Assembly: GCA_022072145.1 (NCBI GenBank)
Contig: JAJVIG010000011.1
Location: 1 to 42,674 of the forward strand
Direction of reading: 5' to 3'
Length of the DNA stretch: 42,674 nt
From: Pseudomonadales bacterium
GTDB taxonomy: Bacteria; Pseudomonadota; Gammaproteobacteria; Pseudomonadales; UBA5518
The translations under genes and the position numbers were made by a program. This document shows, piece after piece, positions 9,212 through 18,423 of the stretch. Within the stretch, counting starts at the first letter, position 1; each line of letters opens with the position of its first letter. Under the pieces are notes generated by a model. That model did not search any database, was not told the origin of the DNA, and saw only the letters and a program-made list of their open reading frames with translations.

Positions 9212-10506
9212 CGTGGCGCGAACTGCTTGTGGATATCGCAGCGATCGTGCAGCCCGGAGACGAACTCCGCCGGCTTCAGCATCTTCTGCAGCGGCTTGGC
9301 GCACAGCCCGCCGCTGCCGGCCGCGCCCTGGCACACCGGCTGGTGGTAATGCGCGAGCCAGCGCCGGTAATGTTCCTGCGAGACTCCGCATTTCTCGGCG
9401 ACGTAGGCTTCGGTGTCGCCCAGGTAGCGCTGCAGTTCCTCCATCGGGATGGTGATGTGGCCGGCGCCGGGCTGGAAGGCGACGAACTTGACGCCCTTTT
9501 CCTTCAGCGAGGCGAAGAACTTGTCGGCCCCTTCGCCCATCAGGCGCAGCTTGTCGCGGCGCAGCCCGGTCAGCTCCCCGCGCAGGCTCAGCAACTGCTC
9601 TTCCTGCAGTGCACGCTCCTGCTCGATCCGCGCCAGTTCCTCGCGCATGCGCGCATCGCGTGCGGCGAGCGCCGCGTCGCGTTCGTTCTCCAGCGTGCGC
9701 CGTGCATCCGCGATCACCGCGCGCGCCTGCTCGGTCTGCTGCTGCAACTCGTCGCGCAACGCGGCCTGCTCCTGCTCGAACCGCCGCTGCCCGGCCGCGA
9801 GCCGCTCGGCCAGCGCCTGCTTCTCGGCCGCGAGCACGCGCGCCTGCTCCTGCAGCGCGGCGAGTTCGCGCTGCAGCCCCTGTGCCTCGCGCCGCGCCTG
9901 CTCGCGCACCGCCTCGAGCTGCTGGCCGTTCTGCTGCAGCAGCGCGAGCAGTGCATCGGACCCGCCCGCCGCGCTCGCCGACGCAGGAGCCGGTGCGACG
10001 TTCACCGCCGCCGGCGCAACCGCCGGCGGCGCCTGCGGCGATACCGCATCCGGCACGTCCAGTCCGAGCCGGTTCATACCGAGGCGCTGCTGCAGCAGGT
10101 CCAGCGTGTTGCCCGCGGCCGCGAAGCGGATGTCCCACAGTTTCGCCGCCTGCTCGGCGATCGGACACTGGCTGCGCGTGGCCAGGCGCAGCGGTCCCGC
10201 GCCCAGGTCCGGCCCCAGCGGTGCGGCGCGCTCGGCGAGCATGCGCAACGGCACGTCCCAGCGCAGTTCGGGGAAGCCGTCGGCATCGAAGGGGATCAGG
10301 AACAGCACCACGGCCTGCGGCACCAGCCGCGCATCGAGCCGTACATAGGCCGCCTCGAGCGTGGTACCCGCGAACGCACGGATGGGCACCACGCAGTCGA
10401 GCAGGGCCTCGAACTCGGCGTAGAGCATCTCGCGCGCGACCTGCCCGTCGACGAAGAAGACCACGGCCTCCTGCGTCTGCGTCGCGGATTTCTGATGGAT
10501 CGTCAT
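9208..10506 (-). CDS. Uncharacterised coiled-coil protein coupled to nadK
   Basis: 432 residues, no family I can name. N-terminal domain (about 1-165) is globular with hydrophobic strands such as VPQAVVLFLIPFDADG; residues about 165-180 form an Ala/Pro-rich linker; about 180-330 is a long charged Gln/Glu/Arg/Ala-rich coiled coil (for example EQARVLAAEKQALAERLAAG); the C-terminal domain (about 340-432) contains several cysteines, FQPGAGHITIPMEELQRYL, and CGVSQEHYRRWLAHYHQPVC. No signal peptide or membrane helix, so probably cytoplasmic. Start ATG 10506 has AGGGG 9 bases upstream. Its stop overlaps the nadK start by 4 bases, implying coupled expression. Similar proteins may carry loose 'chromosome partitioning' labels, but no ParA nucleotide motif is present. 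Function unknown. Confidence 0.85.
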   Translation of the reverse strand: MTIHQKSATQTQEAVVFFVDGQVAREMLYAEFEALLDCVVPIRAFAGTTLEAAYVRLDARLVPQAVVLFLIPFDADGFPELRWDVPLRMLAERAAPLGPDLGAGPLRLATRSQCPIAEQAAKLWDIRFAAAGNTLDLLQQRLGMNRLGLDVPDAVSPQAPPAVAPAAVNVAPAPASASAAGGSDALLALLQQNGQQLEAVREQARREAQGLQRELAALQEQARVLAAEKQALAERLAAGQRRFEQEQAALRDELQQQTEQARAVIADARRTLENERDAALAARDARMREELARIEQERALQEEQLLSLRGELTGLRRDKLRLMGEGADKFFASLKEKGVKFVAFQPGAGHITIPMEELQRYLGDTEAYVAEKCGVSQEHYRRWLAHYHQPVCQGAAGSGGLCAKPLQKMLKPAEFVSGLHDRCDIHKQFAPR

Positions 10507-10563
10507 GCGCGTTCCCCTGCTGCGCTCCGCTGCACGCCATGCACGGCGGCGGAATCGCCGTTC

Positions 10564-10569
10564 ATGTTA
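10564..10569 (-). promoter_or_regulatory. Possible extended -10 promoter for the coiled-coil/nadK operon
   Basis: Reading on the minus strand, TGC is followed by TAACAT about 58 bases before the coiled-coil start codon. This fits an extended -10 element; no good -35 is seen 17 bases upstream. Weak prediction. Confidence 0.3.
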
Positions 10570-10626
10570 GCAGGCGCCGGGGATCCGGTGGGGACGCGAG
10601 CCCGGCTGGACAGGCGCCGGTGCGCC

Positions 10627-11799
10627 TCAAGCCTCGGTGGTGATGAACCGCGTGCGGTACGCGGCAAACAGTTCCGCCAGCCCCTCGCGGTCCAGGCCGA
10701 ACTCCTCCAGCGTGTAGCGGTGCGGGGCGCGCTGCTCGCGCCCGTTCAGGCGCAGCCACTCGGCCGCGATCGCCTCGGACGCTGCATCGATTGGCTCGCC
10801 GAGCGCCGCCAGCACCCGCCGCCATTCGGCCAGCGGCGCGCGCTGCACGGCGCGGTACGCCACATCGATGAAACGCGCGTCGCCGCGGGCCTCGCGCGCG
10901 CGTGTGAAACGCTCGAGCAGCGCGGCCCAGCGCCGGGCCGTGAAACGCCCCACCGTGACGCGGTCCAGCCGATCGGTGCCCGCGCCGTGCAGCGCGGCCA
11001 CCATGCTGCAGTAGGAAGGCACGGTGTCGACCGGATCGCGGTGCGTCATCACGAAGCGCGCCGCCGGAAACACCGCCATCGCGGCATCGAGCGCTGCCAG
11101 GTGCCCCGGGGTCTTCAGCACCCAGCGGCGGCCACGGCGCGCGCTGTCCTGCCACTGCAGGAAACCGAGCACGGTACGCAGCTCGCGGTAGGCCGGCGTC
11201 AGGTCGGCGCGGTCCAGCCACGCGGAATACGTCGGGATGTACGCGTAGGCTTCGGGCTGCGTGCCGACGAAGAACTGATCGAGGATCATGATCTCCTCGT
11301 CGGCGCCGTCGACCTGGTACGGATGGATCGACAGCAGGTCCGGCGTCACGCTCAGCATCGCGGCGATCAGGTCCGCGGCCCACTGCCGGCGCGCCTCGGG
11401 ACTCCCGCGGACCTCGCCCGGGAACGGCGCGTAGTTCTGCGCTTCCCAGAAACGCACCGCGGTCAGCCCCGGCGCGGTGGTCAGCAGCCGGTGGAACAGC
11501 GTGCTGCCGGTGCGCGGCAGGCCGACGATGATCGCGGCCACGTCGACCGCCTCGTCGGTGATCTCCGGATGCCGGCGCAACGCATCGATGGTGCGCAGCC
11601 GGTTCACCAGCCCGGTGACGATGCGCTCGCGGTGGGCGGCCACACCGGCCTTGCTGAGCTGGGCCTCGCCGTTCAACGAATCCAGCATGACACCGAGCGG
11701 CTCGAGGAACCAGGGGTCGCCGAAGTCCTCGAGACCGGCACGGCGGCGCGCCTCGGCCAGTAGATCGTCGCGTCGTAACGAATGCGTGCCTTCGCTCAT
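10627..11799 (-). CDS. Sulfotransferase-family protein
   Basis: 390-residue protein with the PAPS-dependent sulfotransferase fold. The 5'-phosphosulfate loop is IIVGLPRTGSTLFHRLL near residues 90-108 and the 3'-phosphate element is RFVMTHRDPVDTVPSY near residue 250. Such enzymes move sulfate from PAPS to a hydroxyl or amine; the acceptor cannot be deduced, and some family members act on lipids or small molecules. ATG 11799 (MSEGTHSLRR) was chosen because upstream residues are low-complexity and run towards the tRNA terminator. It stands alone between the nadK operon (120 bases away) and the tRNA genes, so no pathway context is available. No signal peptide, so cytoplasmic. Confidence 0.88.
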   Translation of the reverse strand: MSEGTHSLRRDDLLAEARRRAGLEDFGDPWFLEPLGVMLDSLNGEAQLSKAGVAAHRERIVTGLVNRLRTIDALRRHPEITDEAVDVAAIIVGLPRTGSTLFHRLLTTAPGLTAVRFWEAQNYAPFPGEVRGSPEARRQWAADLIAAMLSVTPDLLSIHPYQVDGADEEIMILDQFFVGTQPEAYAYIPTYSAWLDRADLTPAYRELRTVLGFLQWQDSARRGRRWVLKTPGHLAALDAAMAVFPAARFVMTHRDPVDTVPSYCSMVAALHGAGTDRLDRVTVGRFTARRWAALLERFTRAREARGDARFIDVAYRAVQRAPLAEWRRVLAALGEPIDAASEAIAAEWLRLNGREQRAPHRYTLEEFGLDREGLAELFAAYRTRFITTEA

Positions 11800-11931
11800 G
11801 CCCGGTCCCGCCTGCCAGTCACCCGTGTTGCCTGCCGATCGCCCCGGCGATCGGCAACCGGGGACGCAGTGTAGTGCGTGGGGAGGTTCGATGGCATCGC
11901 CCGAACGCATGAAACCCGAACGCCGGAAACG

Positions 11932-11956
11932 AAAAAGCCGCTGTTTCCAGCGGCTT
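11932..11956 (-). terminator. Rho-independent terminator of the tRNA operon
   Basis: On the minus strand AGCCGCTG, loop GAAA, CAGCGGCT, then five T: an 8-bp GC-rich stem, stable tetraloop and U-run, starting about 12 bases after tRNA-Asp. Confidence 0.9.
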
Positions 11957-11967
11957 CGGCGTGAGGA

Positions 11968-12044
11968 TGGCGGAGCGGACGGGACTCGAACCCGCGACCC
12001 CCGGCGTGACAGGCCGGTATTCTAACCGACTGAACTACCGCTCC
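11968..12044 (-). tRNA. tRNA-Asp (GTC)
   Basis: 77 bases including the encoded CCA end. Acceptor stem GGAGCGG pairs with CCGCTCC, followed by discriminator G and CCA. The anticodon loop reads CTGTCAC, giving anticodon GTC on a CCGGC/GCCGG-type stem, and the T-loop is TTCGAGT. It follows tRNA-Val by 19 bases and precedes the terminator, so both tRNAs come from one precursor. Confidence 0.97.
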
Positions 12045-12063
12045 CTGAACTCGCTCGCCGCGA

Positions 12064-12139
12064 TGGTGGGTGGTAACGGGATCGAACCGCTGACCCCCTG
12101 CTTGTAAGGCAGGTGCTCTACCAGCTGAGCTAACCACCC
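12064..12139 (-). tRNA. tRNA-Val (TAC)
   Basis: 76 bases including encoded CCA. Acceptor stem GGGTGGT pairs with ACCACCC, discriminator A. The D-arm starts TAGCTCAGCTGG, the anticodon loop is CTTACAA (anticodon TAC), and the T-loop is TTCGATC. First gene of the two-tRNA operon; the predicted transcription start is about 10 bases upstream. Confidence 0.97.
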
Positions 12140-12156
12140 CCTTGGGCGAGACGCGC

Positions 12157-12184
12157 ATTCTACAGATCCGCAACTCGATGTCAA
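12157..12184 (-). promoter_or_regulatory. Sigma70 promoter of the tRNA operon with GC discriminator
   Basis: On the minus strand TTGACA (12179-12184, perfect -35), a 16-base spacer, then TAGAAT (12157-12162, 5 of 6 for -10), followed by GCGCG. A GC-rich discriminator directly after the -10 is the feature that makes stable-RNA promoters sensitive to ppGpp/DksA. Confidence 0.85.
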
Positions 12185-12257
12185 AAGAAAATTTCCGGCC
12201 TCGCACGAGGCCACGGCACCCTGTCCCGCGCCGCCTGGAGCGCCGTGAGGGCGCTCC
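12184..12257 (-). terminator. Hairpins downstream of phoU, probable pst-phoU terminator
   Basis: Two inverted repeats about 260-330 bases after the phoU stop: GGAGCGCC-5-GGCGCTCC at 12237-12257, and GGCCTCG-2-CGAGGCC at 12197-12212. On the minus strand the second is followed by GGAAATTTTCTTTT, a U-rich tract, which suits intrinsic termination ahead of the tRNA promoter. Confidence 0.55.
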
Positions 12258-12514
12258 CGCAACGGCCTTCCCGCGGCGTCGTTATCAACACCACGAACGC
12301 AGACTCAGGGGCACAAGCAATTGCAGGCGACTCCTTCAGGTTCGCCTCATATTTACGCGCTATCTTTCTGTTATTTATAGTTAAAATAGTTAGGCTACAA
12401 TTTGACCAGCAGCGCAAAACCCGCCTCCTGCGCGGCATACAGCAACCGACCGACATCTTGTGCACCGTTTTATCCACAGAAACTGTGCACAACCCGGACA
12501 GTCATCGCCCGGCG
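12258..12514. other. Non-coding stretch with AT-rich island and DnaA-box-like cluster
   Basis: No gene is supported between the hairpins and the phoU stop. Bases about 12345-12408 are strikingly AT-rich for this genome. Just beyond are a perfect consensus DnaA box TTATCCACA (12470-12478, plus strand) flanked by TTGTGCACC (12459-12467, plus) and TTGTGCACA (12484-12492, minus), the GTGCAC cores forming an inverted repeat around the perfect box. A weak promoter-like pair (TTTATA 12374-12379, TACAAT 12396-12401) reads to the right but no product follows. The boxes are certain as strings; DnaA binding is inferred. Confidence 0.5.
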
Positions 12515-13243
12515 CTACTGGTCCGCCGGAGCGGCCTCGATGCGTTGGCGCTCGTCCGCGCTGGTGTAACGGACGTCCTCGCCGTGCACCATGTAGATGA
12601 CATATTCGGCGATGTTCTTGGCGTGGTCCCCGATCCGCTCCAGCGCCCGCGCCGTCCACGCGAGTTGCAGCACCGAGGATGTGGTACGCGGGTCTTCCAT
12701 GATGAAGGTCAGCAACTGGCGGATCCCGGCCTGGTATTCCAGATTCACCGTCCGGTCCTGGCGCACCACCTCGAGCGCCAGCGTGGCATCGAGGCGCGCG
12801 AATGCCTCGGTGGCCGCAAGCAGCATGCCGCGCACCAGCCCGGCCAGGTGCAGCAACGAGCCCTGGGGGTGTCCCAGCGTGACCGGGTCGATCTCGATCA
12901 CGGCGCGCGCCACGTGTCCTGCCTGATCCCCGATCCGCTCCAGATCGGTCACCGTCTTGATCACCGCGAAGATCAGCCGCAGGTCGCCCGCGGCCGGCTG
13001 CCGGCGCGCCAGGATGCGCTGGCTCTCGCGATCGAGCTGGACCTCCATCGTGTTGACCTCGACGTCGCGCCGCAGCACGCGTGTCGCCACATCGGCATCG
13101 CCGCGCTCCAGCGCGCCGATCACGTCGTCGAATTGCGCCAGCACCAGCCGCGCCATGTCGAGCACGCCGCTGTGCAGCTTCTCCAGATCCTCGTTGTACT
13201 GCTGCACGAGGTGGTGTCCGAGGTCTTCCCTCTCGAGGGCCAT
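12515..13243 (-). CDS. phoU: Phosphate signalling regulator PhoU
   Basis: 242-residue cytoplasmic protein made of two three-helix repeats, normal length for PhoU. It links the PstSCAB transporter to the PhoR kinase and shuts the Pho response down when phosphate is plentiful; it also restrains phosphate uptake. The repeat pattern shows in ERIGDQAGHVARAV and ERIGDHAKNIAEYV, the two metal-binding E-R-I-G-D signatures. ATG 13243 has GGAGGA upstream and gives the family N-terminus (MALEREDLGHH). Starts 13 bases after pstB; last gene of the operon. Confidence 0.97.
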   Translation of the reverse strand: MALEREDLGHHLVQQYNEDLEKLHSGVLDMARLVLAQFDDVIGALERGDADVATRVLRRDVEVNTMEVQLDRESQRILARRQPAAGDLRLIFAVIKTVTDLERIGDQAGHVARAVIEIDPVTLGHPQGSLLHLAGLVRGMLLAATEAFARLDATLALEVVRQDRTVNLEYQAGIRQLLTFIMEDPRTTSSVLQLAWTARALERIGDHAKNIAEYVIYMVHGEDVRYTSADERQRIEAAPADQ

Positions 13244-13256
13244 GCGTCCTCCACGA

Positions 13257-14084
13257 TCAGCCGAAACGGCCGGTGATGTAGTCTTCGGTCTGCCTCTTCT
13301 TCGGATTGGTGAACACCACGTTGGTGTCGCCGAACTCCACCAGCTCACCGAGATACATGAACGCCGTGTAGTCCGAGACGCGCGCGGCCTGCTGCATGTT
13401 GTGTGTCACGATCAGAATCGAGACCTTCTCCTTGAGGCGGTTGATCAGGTCCTCGATATTCGCGGTCGCGTTGGGGTCGAGCGCCGAGGTGGGCTCGTCG
13501 AACAGCAGCAGCTCCGGCGAGGTAGCGAGCGCGCGCGCAATGCACAGACGCTGCTGCTGCCCGCCCGAGAGGTTGAATGCCATGTCGTGCAGGCGGTCTC
13601 CCACCTCGTCCCACAGCGAGGCGTCACGCAGCGCCGCTTCGACGCGGTCGGCGATCGCGCTGCGGCTGCGTTCGCCGCGCACCCGCAATCCATAGGCGAC
13701 GTTCTCGAAAATCGACTTCGGGAACGGGTTCGGCTTCTGGAACACCATGCCGATGCGCATGCGCACCTCGATCGGGTCGACCGAACGGTGCAGGATGTCG
13801 ACGCCATCCGGGTGGAACACGATCTCGCCGTGGTAGCGGTTGCGTCCCTCGCCGATGTCGTGCATGCGGTTGAAGCAGCGCAGGAACGTCGACTTGCCGC
13901 AGCCCGACGGCCCGATCAGCGCCGTCACGCGGTTTTCCCAGACCGGCAGGTCGATTTTCCGCAACGCCTGCACCTCGCCGTAGAAGAAGTCGAGCGCGCG
14001 CGCCTCGGCCTTCAGCGCCGGCGCCGGCACGGCCCCGCTGGTGACGGCCGGCGTGCCCATCGTGTTCGCGTCGATCATCCGCAT
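13257..14084 (-). CDS. pstB: Phosphate ABC transporter ATP-binding protein
   Basis: ATPase subunit of the high-affinity phosphate importer, at the cytoplasmic face of the membrane. 275 residues. Walker [11 protein letters not shown]-loop [12 protein letters not shown] (the FPxSI pattern typical of PstB), signature LSGGQQQRL, Walker [13 protein letters not shown] and switch His in VTHNMQQA are all intact. It carries about 25 extra N-terminal residues before the ABC domain. ATG 14084 shares one base with the pstA stop (TGATG), so translation is coupled; a second ATG at 14078 is possible. Confidence 0.97.
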   Translation of the reverse strand: MRMIDANTMGTPAVTSGAVPAPALKAEARALDFFYGEVQALRKIDLPVWENRVTALIGPSGCGKSTFLRCFNRMHDIGEGRNRYHGEIVFHPDGVDILHRSVDPIEVRMRIGMVFQKPNPFPKSIFENVAYGLRVRGERSRSAIADRVEAALRDASLWDEVGDRLHDMAFNLSGGQQQRLCIARALATSPELLLFDEPTSALDPNATANIEDLINRLKEKVSILIVTHNMQQAARVSDYTAFMYLGELVEFGDTNVVFTNPKKRQTEDYITGRFG

Positions 14085-15004
14085 CACCACTTGATCCTCT
14101 TGCGGTAGCGCATCCGCAGCCAGATTGCCGCACCGTTCATCACCAGCGTCATCACGACCAGCACCACGCCCGCCGCCGCCGCGTTGACCTGGAACGCCGC
14201 CTGCGGGCGCGACATCCAGTTGAACATCTGGATCGGCATCACCGTGAACGGCGACTTCAGCCACTCGAAGGAGACGAACGGGAATTCGGCGCCGAGCGGT
14301 GGATCGGGCAGGAACGCGATGAAGGTCAGCGCGCCGATCGTGATGATCGGCGCCGTCTCGCCGATTGCGCGCGCGAGTCCGATGATCACGCCGGTCAGGA
14401 TGCCGCCGGTCGAGTACGGGATGATGTGGTCGCGCACCATCTGCCAGCGCGTCGCGCCGAGCGCGCAGGCGCCCTCGCGGATGCTCGACGGTATGGCGCG
14501 GATCGCCTCGCGCGTCGCGACGATGATCACGGGCAGGATCAGCAACGCCAGCGTGAGCCCCGCCGACAGGATGCTCTGCCCGAAATCGAGCGCATAGACG
14601 AACAGCCCCAGCGCCAGCAGGCCGTAGATGATCGAGGGAACCCCTGCCAGGTTGTTCACGTTGATCTCGATGATCTCGGTCAGCCAGTTGCGCCGCGCGT
14701 ACTCCTCCAGGTAGACCCCGGCCGCGACGCCGAGCGGGATCGCCGTGAGCGCGGTGATCAGCATCACCAGCGTGGAGCCGACGATGGCGCTGAGGATGCC
14801 GGCGTTCCCGGCGCGGCGCGACGGGAAGCGCGTGAAGAAGTCCCAGTCCAGACGCGCCGCGCCGTCGTGCACCAGCCCGGCGAGCAGCACGGCCAGCGTC
14901 AGGACGCCGACCATCAGGCTCATCAGCCCGAGGATCACGAATACCTTGTCGAACCGCTTGCCGCGCGCGACCAGGCGGCGGATCCGTGCCGTTTCGGTAG
15001 TCAT
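14084..15004 (-). CDS. pstA: Phosphate ABC transporter permease PstA
   Basis: 306-residue inner-membrane permease that pairs with PstC to form the phosphate channel. About six hydrophobic helices; the cytoplasmic coupling loop carries [20 protein letters not shown] and the later [12 protein letters not shown], both characteristic of Pst permeases. ATG 15004 was chosen over the TTG one codon earlier; it overlaps the pstC stop as TGATG, and the gene ends by overlapping the pstB start the same way. Confidence 0.96.
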   Translation of the reverse strand: MTTETARIRRLVARGKRFDKVFVILGLMSLMVGVLTLAVLLAGLVHDGAARLDWDFFTRFPSRRAGNAGILSAIVGSTLVMLITALTAIPLGVAAGVYLEEYARRNWLTEIIEINVNNLAGVPSIIYGLLALGLFVYALDFGQSILSAGLTLALLILPVIIVATREAIRAIPSSIREGACALGATRWQMVRDHIIPYSTGGILTGVIIGLARAIGETAPIITIGALTFIAFLPDPPLGAEFPFVSFEWLKSPFTVMPIQMFNWMSRPQAAFQVNAAAAGVVLVVMTLVMNGAAIWLRMRYRKRIKW

Positions 15005-15975
15005 CAATACGCTTCACGGAAGCGCTTGCGCGCCAGGTGCCCCAGCAGGTTGAAGGACAGCGTCATCAGCACCAGCACCAGGCCGACGGCGAAGATGCTC
15101 TGGTACTCGATGCTGCCGTGCGGCAGGTCGCCGAGCGCGACCTGCACGATGAAGGCGGTGATCGTCGCGCCGGGTTCGCGCGGGTCCCAGGTGAAGTTCG
15201 GTTGCTGGCCGGCCGCGACCGCGACCACCATCGTTTCGCCGATCGCACGCGAGATGCCGAGGATGTAGGCCGCGACGATGCCCGAGGTGGCGGCGGGAAC
15301 CACCACCCGCAGCGCCGTCTGCAGCCGCGTGGCGCCCATCGCGTACGAGCCCTCGCGCATGTGCACCGGCACCGCGCGCATGGCGTCCTCGGCGACCGAA
15401 CTCACGTACGGAATGATCATGATGCCGATCACGAGTCCCGGCCCCAGCATGTTGAAACCGGGCAACTCGGGCATGAAGAACTGCAGCGCCGGCGTGACCA
15501 TGACCAGCGCGAAATAGCCGTAGACCACGGTCGGTATGCCGGCGAGCAGTTCGAGCACCGGCTTGACGATCTCGCGAGTGCGCGCGCCGGCGAACTCGCT
15601 GAGATAGATCGCAGTGACCGTGCCGACCGGGATCGCCAGCAGCAGTCCCACGGTGGTGGTCACCAGTGTGCCGGCGAGCAACGGCGCGACGCCGTAGTGC
15701 TTCTCGCTGAACATGATGGTCCACTGCGTATCGGTCAGGAAATCGACGAGCGGAACGTGACTGAAGAAAGCCGCCGACTCGTACACCAGGATCCCCACGA
15801 TCGCCACCGTGACCGCGACCGCGCTGAACGCGGCCGCGAACAGCACGACCTCGATCGCCAGCTCCCCCACGTGGCGCAGGCGACGATGCGCGAAGCGGTT
15901 GACCGGCGCGGCGGCCAGCGCCGCGCCGGTCGGGATCGGAATCGACACCGGAAGCTCCGTCACGTCCGCCCGCAT
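15004..15975 (-). CDS. pstC: Phosphate ABC transporter permease PstC
   Basis: 323-residue inner-membrane permease partner of PstA. After a cytoplasmic N-terminal extension of about 40 residues come six predicted helices, with [20 protein letters not shown] as the EAA-like coupling loop and [11 protein letters not shown] as the second conserved segment. Begins 1 base after the pstS stop and ends overlapping the pstA start (TGATG), so the three genes are tightly coupled. Confidence 0.96.
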   Translation of the reverse strand: MRADVTELPVSIPIPTGAALAAAPVNRFAHRRLRHVGELAIEVVLFAAAFSAVAVTVAIVGILVYESAAFFSHVPLVDFLTDTQWTIMFSEKHYGVAPLLAGTLVTTTVGLLLAIPVGTVTAIYLSEFAGARTREIVKPVLELLAGIPTVVYGYFALVMVTPALQFFMPELPGFNMLGPGLVIGIMIIPYVSSVAEDAMRAVPVHMREGSYAMGATRLQTALRVVVPAATSGIVAAYILGISRAIGETMVVAVAAGQQPNFTWDPREPGATITAFIVQVALGDLPHGSIEYQSIFAVGLVLVLMTLSFNLLGHLARKRFREAY

Positions 15976-15976
15976 C

Positions 15977-16981
15977 TCAGAGCTTGCCCTCGCGCGCCAG
16001 CAGTTCCTCGACCTTCAGCCCCACTTCCGGCGTGCCGCCGAAGCCGGTGCCGAGCTTGCCACCGCGCAGGTTCGACAGCGCCTGCTCGTAGGCGGCCGCC
16101 GGCAGATCGACGTAGCCCACCTCGCGCGCGAGTGCGCCGCCCTCCTGGAGGTAGAACTCGACGAACTGGCGCACTTCCGGACGCTTGAGCGAGCGGTCCT
16201 TCACGTAGATGAAGATCGGGCGCGACAGCGGGTTGTAGGTGCCGTCGTTGACAGTCGCGATCGAGGGCAGTACGCCGGCCGAATTTCCGCTGGAGACGAT
16301 CGGCACCGCGCGCAGCTTGTCGCGGTTCTCCTCGTAATACGCGAGGCCGAAGTAGCCGAGCGCGCCCTTGTCGCGCGAGACGAACTGCACGATCACGTTG
16401 TCGTCCTCGCTCGCCTGGTAATCGCCGCGCGATGCCTTCGAGGTGCCGACGACGGCCTCGGTGAAATAGTCGAAGGTGCCCGAGTCGGCGCCCGGACCGG
16501 CCAGCTTCAGCGGCATGTCCGGGAAGCTGTCACGGACCTGCCTCCAGCTGGTGATCTTGCCGGAGGCCGCCGGCTCCCACATTTTCTTGAGCTCGGCGAC
16601 GGTCAGGTGATCGACGAAGTCGTTGTCCTTCGAAACCACGATGGTGAGCGCGTCGTAGGCGACCGGCAGCTCGTAGTAGCGGATCCCGGCCTGCGCGCAC
16701 AGGACCATCTCTTCCTTGAGGATCGGGCGCGAGGCGTCCGAGATGTCGGTCTCGCCGCGACAGAAGCGCTTGAAGCCGCCGCCGGTGCCGGAAATCCCCA
16801 CCGTGACGCGGGCGCCACCGAGCCGGGTCTGGTATTCCTCTGCTACCGCCTCGGTGATCGGATACACGGTGCTCGAACCGTCGATCTCGATCACGCCGGC
16901 AGCGCTCGCCGGATGGGCGATCGACGCCGTGAGACCGGCGGCGATCAGGGCACGTTGCAGTGCTTTGGGTATGGCTGTCAT
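15977..16981 (-). CDS. pstS: Periplasmic phosphate-binding protein PstS
   Basis: Substrate-binding protein of the Pst importer; 334 residues with a classic signal peptide (about residues 1-26, cleavage after ASA). Mature sequence begins with [18 protein letters not shown], and phosphate-contacting segments include [25 protein letters not shown] and [13 protein letters not shown] split across the two lobes. Start ATG 16981 sits 9 bases after GGAG; ATGs at 16987 and 16996 are alternatives with poorer spacing. About 60 bases separate it from the porin gene upstream, containing a strong hairpin that could let pstS be expressed at a different level. Confidence 0.96.
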   Translation of the reverse strand: MTAIPKALQRALIAAGLTASIAHPASAAGVIEIDGSSTVYPITEAVAEEYQTRLGGARVTVGISGTGGGFKRFCRGETDISDASRPILKEEMVLCAQAGIRYYELPVAYDALTIVVSKDNDFVDHLTVAELKKMWEPAASGKITSWRQVRDSFPDMPLKLAGPGADSGTFDYFTEAVVGTSKASRGDYQASEDDNVIVQFVSRDKGALGYFGLAYYEENRDKLRAVPIVSSGNSAGVLPSIATVNDGTYNPLSRPIFIYVKDRSLKRPEVRQFVEFYLQEGGALAREVGYVDLPAAAYEQALSNLRGGKLGTGFGGTPEVGLKVEELLAREGKL

Positions 16982-17013
16982 CGTCATGCACTCCATGGAA
17001 AGGTGTGTTTGCC

Positions 17014-17036
17014 CGGCGCCCGCGTCGCGGGCGCCG
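17014..17036 (-). other. Perfect 10-bp hairpin between porin and pstS
   Basis: CGGCGCCCGC-gtc-GCGGGCGCCG, four bases after the porin stop. The following minus-strand sequence GGCAAACACACC has no U-tract. More likely a 3'-end stabiliser or partial attenuator within the pst transcript than a full terminator. The repeat is certain, the role inferred. Confidence 0.55.
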
Positions 17037-17040
17037 TGGA

Positions 17041-18324
17041 TCAGAACTTGGCCTCGAGATCGATGTGCAGCGTGTCGACGTCGGCGTCGGTCAGGCCGGT
17101 GCTGCTCGCGACGTCGGACTCCGCCATGAAGTAGGTGGCGCCGATCGCGAAGTTCTTCAGGATGTCGTACTTGACCTTGATCTTGTGGCCGCTCGAGTTC
17201 GTGTAGCCGGCCGCGAAGTCCGAATCGGTCATACCGCCGACGACCGCGTTGGCCTCGACGTCGCGGTAGTTGTAATCGATCGCCAGACCGGCGACGTTGG
17301 TGCGCAGACCGATCAGGAACGCGGTGTCCTCGCCACCGTCGAACGCGGTGCCGAAATCGCGCGCATCGTGGTTGCGCACGTACTGGCCGTAGACCGACAG
17401 CGGCAGCGGCAGGCCGATCACGTCCATCTGCGCAAACAGTTCGTACAGTCCGAAACGGTCGGTAGTGTTGCCGTTGGTGCGGAACGAGGAGGTCGAGCCG
17501 AATTCCTCGTTGTCGAACTCGTACAGGCTGGCGCCCAGCGTCAGGCGCACGCTGTCGCCGGCGTCGAACGCGGCGCCGCCCTGGAGGTGGTACAGCGACA
17601 GGTCGTTCTCGAACTCGAATCCGTCGCCGTCGACGGCATCCTTCATCGTGTAGTAGCCGCCGCTGCCGAAGAAGGTCGTGGTGCCGTTCTTCTTCGTGTA
17701 GGAGGCCGCGATGCCCTCGGGGTTGATGTCGCCGTCCCAGATCACGTCGCCCATCGACATCCACGGCTGCTTCATCTTGCCCGCGAAGGTCTTCAGACCC
17801 GTCACCGCGACCGGGTTGTAGTTGATGTACGCCAGGTCGACCCAGACCGCCTTCTTGTCGAAGTAGTTGTCCAGGTTCTCGTTGGTCGAGCGACGGTCGG
17901 CACCGTTGCCGCTGGCAATCTGGATGCCGGTTTCGACTTCCGGATTGATCCTGGTGAACGCGCCGAGCCGCGCGCGCAGGCGCTGGCGGTCCTTGTTGCG
18001 GCTCTTGGTGAAATCCGGCTCGCCCTCGATGTCGATCCCCTCGTGGCGCACGCGCATATCGCCGCGCAGCGCGGTGCTCTCGGCCCAGCCGGCGAGCTGA
18101 CGGAACGCGATGAAGTCCTTCTCGGCGACCAGGTCCCTGGTCTTCTTGCTCTCGGCGCGAGCCTCACGCGCGAGGTCGGCGCTCAGTTCCGTGTGTTGCG
18201 CTTTCGTGATCGAACCGTTGGCAAGCAGCATGTCGAGCAGCTTCGCATCGACCATGCCGGCCTCGGCCTGTGCCGCGCAGGCAACGATCACACACCCCAG
18301 TAACGCTTTTTTTACCGAACCCAT
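17041..18324 (-). CDS. Putative phosphate-starvation porin
   Basis: 427-residue outer-membrane beta-barrel protein with a signal peptide (about residues 1-23, ending AEA). A short helical region (about 24-75, [16 protein letters not shown]) may trimerise or contact the periplasm, followed by alternating strand/turn sequence ending in a C-terminal Phe (HIDLEAKF), a hallmark of barrel assembly. It resembles the 'putative porin' family more than OprP/OprO. ATG 18324 is 7 bases after AGGAG; ATG 18327, 4 bases after it, is the alternative. Placement directly upstream of pstS behind a Pho box suggests it admits phosphate or related anions when phosphate is scarce. Confidence 0.87.
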   Translation of the reverse strand: MGSVKKALLGCVIVACAAQAEAGMVDAKLLDMLLANGSITKAQHTELSADLAREARAESKKTRDLVAEKDFIAFRQLAGWAESTALRGDMRVRHEGIDIEGEPDFTKSRNKDRQRLRARLGAFTRINPEVETGIQIASGNGADRRSTNENLDNYFDKKAVWVDLAYINYNPVAVTGLKTFAGKMKQPWMSMGDVIWDGDINPEGIAASYTKKNGTTTFFGSGGYYTMKDAVDGDGFEFENDLSLYHLQGGAAFDAGDSVRLTLGASLYEFDNEEFGSTSSFRTNGNTTDRFGLYELFAQMDVIGLPLPLSVYGQYVRNHDARDFGTAFDGGEDTAFLIGLRTNVAGLAIDYNYRDVEANAVVGGMTDSDFAAGYTNSSGHKIKVKYDILKNFAIGATYFMAESDVASSTGLTDADVDTLHIDLEAKF

Positions 18325-18423
18325 CATGTGTCTCCTCGATGTGACTGTTGGAAGCGGATCCGGACGCGCAGCGCGGGTCCCGGTCCTGGCGTGTACCCGG
18401 CCGCGGCCGGTCACGACGAGGGC

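Noticed and set aside
11800..11967. Integration site at the tRNA-Asp 3' end
   Set aside because: No direct repeat of the tRNA end, integrase or foreign-looking segment was seen on either side.
12340..12492. Chromosomal origin oriC
   Set aside because: Only three box-like sites and no dnaA, dnaN, rpmH or parAB nearby; kept only as a DnaA-binding candidate.
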